A stretch of 64,000 nucleotides of DNA from Byssochlamys sp. IMV 00236 (lineage: Eukaryota > Ascomycota > Eurotiomycetes > Eurotiales > Thermoascaceae): the NCBI GenBank assembly GCA_001931875.2, contig MSJH02000842.1, positions 62,001 through 126,000 of the forward strand, given 5' to 3'. Position 1 is the first letter of the stretch. Every line of letters begins with the position of its first letter. The position numbers and the translations under genes are program-made. Of this stretch, positions 60,058-64,000 are shown in pieces. The notes under the pieces were generated by a model. That model was not told where the DNA came from. It ran no database searches and worked only from the letters and a program-made list of their open reading frames with translations.

Positions 60058-60200
60058 CTTAAAGCTAATAAAAATACTTAATTAAAGAATTATTTAAAGG
60101 CTTAATCGAGCTAAACTAATTTATTTAGCTATTACTCTGCTAACTAAGCTAATTACTAGTACAGGTAATTATTACTAAAGCCTCTAGAAGTATTAAAATA
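60058..60200 (-). repeat. 5' LTR of CopA-2
   Basis: This is about 143 bp, a few bases longer than the CopA-1 LTR because of a small insertion near 60097-60103. It is followed by AAAT and then by G1-c integrase sequence. Confidence 0.87.
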
Positions 60201-60204
60201 AAAT

Positions 60205-61357
60205 AAGTTATATTTATACTAGAGTAAGATATATAAATAGCTAAAAACTAAGTATTAATATTATTTAAATAACTCTAGATTAATAATTAAAGTATTTTAT
60301 TAGTAATTTTATTAAATTATAATTTAAAGTTTCTATTAAATTTATAAAAAGGCTTATTTAAGTATTTTAATATTAAATTACTTTATTTAATAGTATATTA
60401 CTTATAAACTAATAGATAATTAAAATAAATAAATTAAATAGCTAAGATTACTCTATAATACTATTTAGCTATTTTAAAAGATATTATAGCTTAGCTTAAG
60501 ATTCTGCTATTAATATAACTAGTATTAAATTTTAATCTATTATCTATTATAATAAGATCTCTATATAATTTAATATATAGTATTTAATTAAGTAATGCTA
60601 TAAACCTCTATAATAAAGAAATTTAAGACTTTATCTTATAATTTAATATATATAAAATACTTTACTTAGCTACTATAGACGCTAAATATATATATAATAA
60701 AAATTACTAGCTAATTTATTTTACCCTTAATATTAAGGTCTTACTAAAATTATATTATAAATATAATATCTCTAATATAATTATCTTTAGAAAAAAGTTA
60801 TTAGTATAATATATAGAAGTACTTATAGTTAAATATAGGATTAAATATCTTATATATTAGCTAAATATCTTAGCGTATTAAAAATACTATAATATCTTTT
60901 TTATTATTTATCTAGAACTATATTATATTAATAATTCTTTTAAATATTTTATACTATTTAATAATATTCTATTATTATATATTAATATAAATAATACTAG
61001 TATTAATTATTATAAGATTAAAATACTATTTAACTATTATATTTACTAAGTTTAAGATAAAGTTATTATTAAGTATTTAGTCTATTAAAAGAGATATAAT
61101 ACTTATTATAATATTTAATATTATTTTAAGAATTTAGCTAATACTTATAAATGTATTTAAGAGTATAACTAGTATCTTAAATTACTAATTAAGCTATAGA
61201 AATATAGATAATCTTATAAATAATATTAGTTATTATAAATTAAGTATAAGAGAAAATAAACTATAAGAATATTTAACTATATCTTATCTTATATTTATAT
61301 ATATATTTCTATACTTTATTATTAAGGATAATAATATTTTTTCTTAAGGGAGTATAT
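60205..61357 (+). pseudogene. pol: G1-c integrase C-terminal part (degenerate)
   Basis: This is the third coding piece of G1-c, collinear in reverse with 22450-23580 of G1-b. By position it covers the integrase core and C-terminus. Individual catalytic residues were not resolved. It ends shortly before the 3' LTR, with a purine tract (AAGGGAG, 61346-61352). Confidence 0.7.
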
Positions 61358-61518
61358 TAATATAGATATAAGATATATAATATTATCTTAATACTACCTA
61401 CTATTTTAATAGAGTATAGAGATTTAAGGTATAAAAGCCTTAGGTAATAACTTAGCTATATAGTTACTTCCTTATATAGCTAATAGAAGATAACTTCTTT
61501 ATTTATTATATTATATTA
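61358..61518 (+). repeat. 3' LTR of G1-c
   Basis: This 161-bp LTR starts TAATATAG. It is followed by CTTAT, the mutated partner of CCTAT at 19397, and then by G1-d gag in mid-frame. This shows that G1-c spans 19402-61518. Confidence 0.88.
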
Positions 61519-64000
61519 CTTATATTAAGGTATTTTAAATTAAGCTATAAATATTACCTTTTTAAATAAAATAATTTATATTTCTTATATTATAAGTAAT
61601 AAATTAGTTTATCTTTTATAATATTATTAAAAACTTCCTTAAATTTATAATAATATTAATAAAATACTTTACTTTTTAAAAATAATAATTTACTATAGTA
61701 AATTTAGCTAATTTTATATTAGAATCTATATAATTACTAAATAGACTATATTCTATATATTCTTATAGTATCTCTATAGCTTTATTATAAGATAAATATT
61801 AATAAAAATAATTTAAGTTATAAATTCTAGTAGTTATATTTCCTTATTTAGCCTTATTTAATCTAGTTCTTAGACTTTAGAATTTTATTTTTTAAAGCTA
61901 AGAAGCTAGATATTAAAGGGTTTTATTATTTAACCTATTATATTTCTTTTTAAATTTATTATTATATTATTTAAATAAAACTATAATATAGCTAGTAATA
62001 AATATTAATAATATAATAAATATTATTAACTTAACTATATTTCTAGTATTACTAGCTATTAACTTTAATATTATATTAATAGAGATATTCTAATAGATAA
62101 TAGAATCTAATTAGTAAATAATAGAAAATATAAGGGCTATATTAAATTAAAATTACTAAATAATAAAATATCTTATAAGTTAAAATAATATAGCTTAAAA
62201 TAATATAGCTTAAAATAATATAGCTTAAAATAATATAGCTTAAAATAATATAGCTTAAAATAATAATTAATATTAATATTAATAATAGTAATATTAATAA
62301 TAGTAAGACTAATAATAGTAATTAGTTTAAAACTAAACTTTTAGCTATAATCTCTTAGTAAACCTAAATATTAAATTTATCTTAAAGATATTAATAAATA
62401 TTATAATTAATAATATACTATAAAAGTAAGTAAAGCTAAGATATTTTTATCTTAATCTTAGTAATAAAAACTATATTAAAATAAGGCTTATTATAATAAT
62501 AAGAAGTTATATTTACTATAAGAATATTTATATTTTTATTAATTAAATCTATAATTTAGCTATAATAAAAGAAGAACTTATTATATAAACTTATATCTAA
62601 GTATTATTATATAGCTTAGCCCTATAATAATATATAATTAAGCTATTTAACTATAACTATAAGATATTATATACTTATTCTATTAAAGAAGATTAAATCT
62701 TATAGCTAATAAAATATTTTAAGATTAATATTATAGCTACTATAAAATAGCTTAAATTTTTATATTATATTATATAAAATATTATAGCTAGTTAAACTCT
62801 TTAAGAGTTTATTTAATAAGTATTATATTTATTATATATTATAAAAATAAAAGAAATATATAGTTAACTATTAGCTATATAAAACAGGTTTTTTTTATTA
62901 TTTAAGCGTAATATATAGGTTTAATTATACTATAACTTATTATTACTAAGTCTTTAATTAAGTAAGCTTTTCTTAAATATACTTTTTATAGATAGTATTA
63001 TATTATAATAAAAGTATATATAGCTATTAATATTAAGATAAAGCTAATTTATTTAAATTTAAGTTACTTTATAATAATAATTAATAAATTATTCTTTAAG
63101 CGAGTTATATTATAAGTAAAAATCTATTATATATTTAAAATAAAGATTAATAAAATAAGACTTATAGTATATAAATTATTAGTCTATATTTAGCTTATCT
63201 TAAATTATTTAACTATTTATTATTTTAAGCTAATAATACTTTAACTTAAAATTAAAGCTTATTTAATTAATTATTTTAAAGTAAATCTTTTATTTAAAGT
63301 TAATATAATAAGTTACTATAATATATTAATATACCTTATTATTTTAGCCTATATTATTATTAAAAATATCTATATTTTATTAAAGATTATTATTATAAAG
63401 CTAAACTATAGTTTATTATAATTAATTTATTTAATATATAAAATAGTAGTATTATTAAATAGTTTTATATATATATTAATATATTTTAAAAAATATCTTA
63501 TAAAAGATTATAATTATCTTTTTAAGCTTAACTATTAAAAAATAAGTTTATATACTTATTTAATAGATATTAACTTTATCTTTATTTAAGCTATTAATAT
63601 TATAAATAAAAAATAAGCTATTCTATAAAAAATACGCTTAAGTTTAATTAATAAGTATAAAGAGATTAATATATTCTATATTAATCTAATTATAATACTG
63701 CTAGCGCAGTTAATATAATTATCCCTTAATAAAGCTAAGGGATTAACTATTTAAAGCAATAATCTAAGCTTTAAAAAAAAAACTTAATATTAGTATTATT
63801 ATTTATAAGCCCTTAAATATTATTAATAAGCTTAAAAAAATAATTAAAGCTTATAATATCTAGTTAAACTATAGATTTATTAATATTTCTCTAGATTAAT
63901 AAATAATAATCTTACTAAAGAAAGGTTAAGAATTAAATATTCTTAAATATATTAAGATTTACTCTCTTAGCCTTAAAGATTATAAAATTATTAATTAGAC
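61519..64000 (+). mobile_element. G1-d, remaining gag and protease portion
   Basis: G1-d resumes here at the exact point where it broke at 19401. Gag runs to about 62925. There about 0.9 kb present in G1-a (5410-6330) is missing, and the protease-RT part follows directly (62930-64000). The element continues past the window edge, where its 3' LTR and the rest of G1-a are expected. No frame is open. Confidence 0.85.
62176..62265 (+). repeat. 15-bp minisatellite in G1-d gag
   Basis: Five perfect units of TAGCTTAAAATAATA (62191-62265) follow one diverged unit (62176-62190). In frame each unit encodes Ile-Ala-Trp-Asn-Asn, the TAA being a mutated TGG. The other copies have two (G1-c, near 20910) or three units (G1-a near 4270, G1-b near 31950). 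Confidence 0.88.

Larger units (their letters stand above)
49351..60200 (-). mobile_element. CopA copy 2, with MITE-alpha and CopB inside
   Basis: This second CopA element lies on the minus strand inside the integrase region of G1-c. The direct repeat is AAAT (49347-49350 and 60201-60204). The empty site is seen in G1-b near 23570-23600. It contains MITE-alpha copy 4 in its 3' LTR (49455-49890) and CopB (51565-56922) in its RT region. It is far more mutated than CopA-1: the LTR has lost nearly all CG and CA, and the RT box reads Tyr-Ile-Tyr-Asn (50952-50963). Confidence 0.9.

Noticed and set aside
62176..62265. CRISPR-like array
   Set aside because: The units are contiguous 15-bp repeats without spacers, inside a gag frame. 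It is a coding minisatellite.
1..64000. Mitochondrial or plasmid origin because of the extreme AT content
   Set aside because: The sequence consists of nuclear LTR retrotransposons, a Helitron and MITEs with CpA-to-TpA mutation. No mitochondrial gene, tRNA or rRNA is visible.

Overview
The window is one continuous block of dead transposable elements, almost certainly from the nuclear genome of a filamentous ascomycete (Pezizomycotina). It is very AT-rich, TpA is over-abundant, CpA/TpG is scarce, and every recognisable transposon frame is full of TAA/TAG where Gln, Trp or Arg codons are expected. The two LTRs of the best-preserved element differ mainly by CpA-to-TpA changes. That is the signature of repeat-induced point mutation (RIP), so this looks like an AT-isochore. 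The species cannot be named from the sequence. I found no intact host gene, tRNA, rRNA or CRISPR.

Labels used here: G1, G2, G3 = Ty3/gypsy families; CopA, CopB = Ty1/copia families; Hel = Helitron; MITE-alpha and MITE-beta = short inverted-repeat elements. Matched LTR pairs, target-site duplications (TSDs) and comparison between copies show that the window is a nested stack:
- An old unidentified block (1-2761, carrying MITE-alpha copy 1) received G1-a at 2762.
- G1-a carries MITE-alpha copies 2 and 3 and a complete 9.9-kb G2 element (6415-16309).
- G1-d entered the RT region of G1-a at 18510, and runs on past the right edge of the window.
- G1-c (19402-61518) entered the gag of G1-d. Its TSD halves, CCTAT and CTTAT, lie 42 kb apart.
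- G1-c was split twice: by a Helitron-bearing insertion (about 21729-45341) and by CopA copy 2 (49351-60200). That CopA copy carries MITE-alpha copy 4 in its LTR and CopB (51565-56922) in its body.
- The Helitron was itself hit by G1-b (22286-33506, minus strand), by the internally deleted chromovirus G3 (36720-39759), and by MITE-beta (41941-42235).
- G1-b contains CopA copy 1 (25379-30358).
The deepest path is G1-a > G1-d > G1-c > Helitron > G1-b > CopA-1, six layers. The innermost elements are the least mutated, as expected if mutation accumulated as the stack grew.

Nothing here encodes a working protein now. The main value is the reconstructable insertion history and several structural oddities: a Helitron Rep/helicase relic split by a retrotransposon, about 3 kb of long open frame after the integrase of G2, a G3 copy whose pol is fused from the RT N-terminus straight to the chromodomain end, a G1-b copy that lost its RT core yet has a complete TSD, a gag pentapeptide repeat of variable number, and a MITE with hairpin-bearing termini that has largely escaped mutation.
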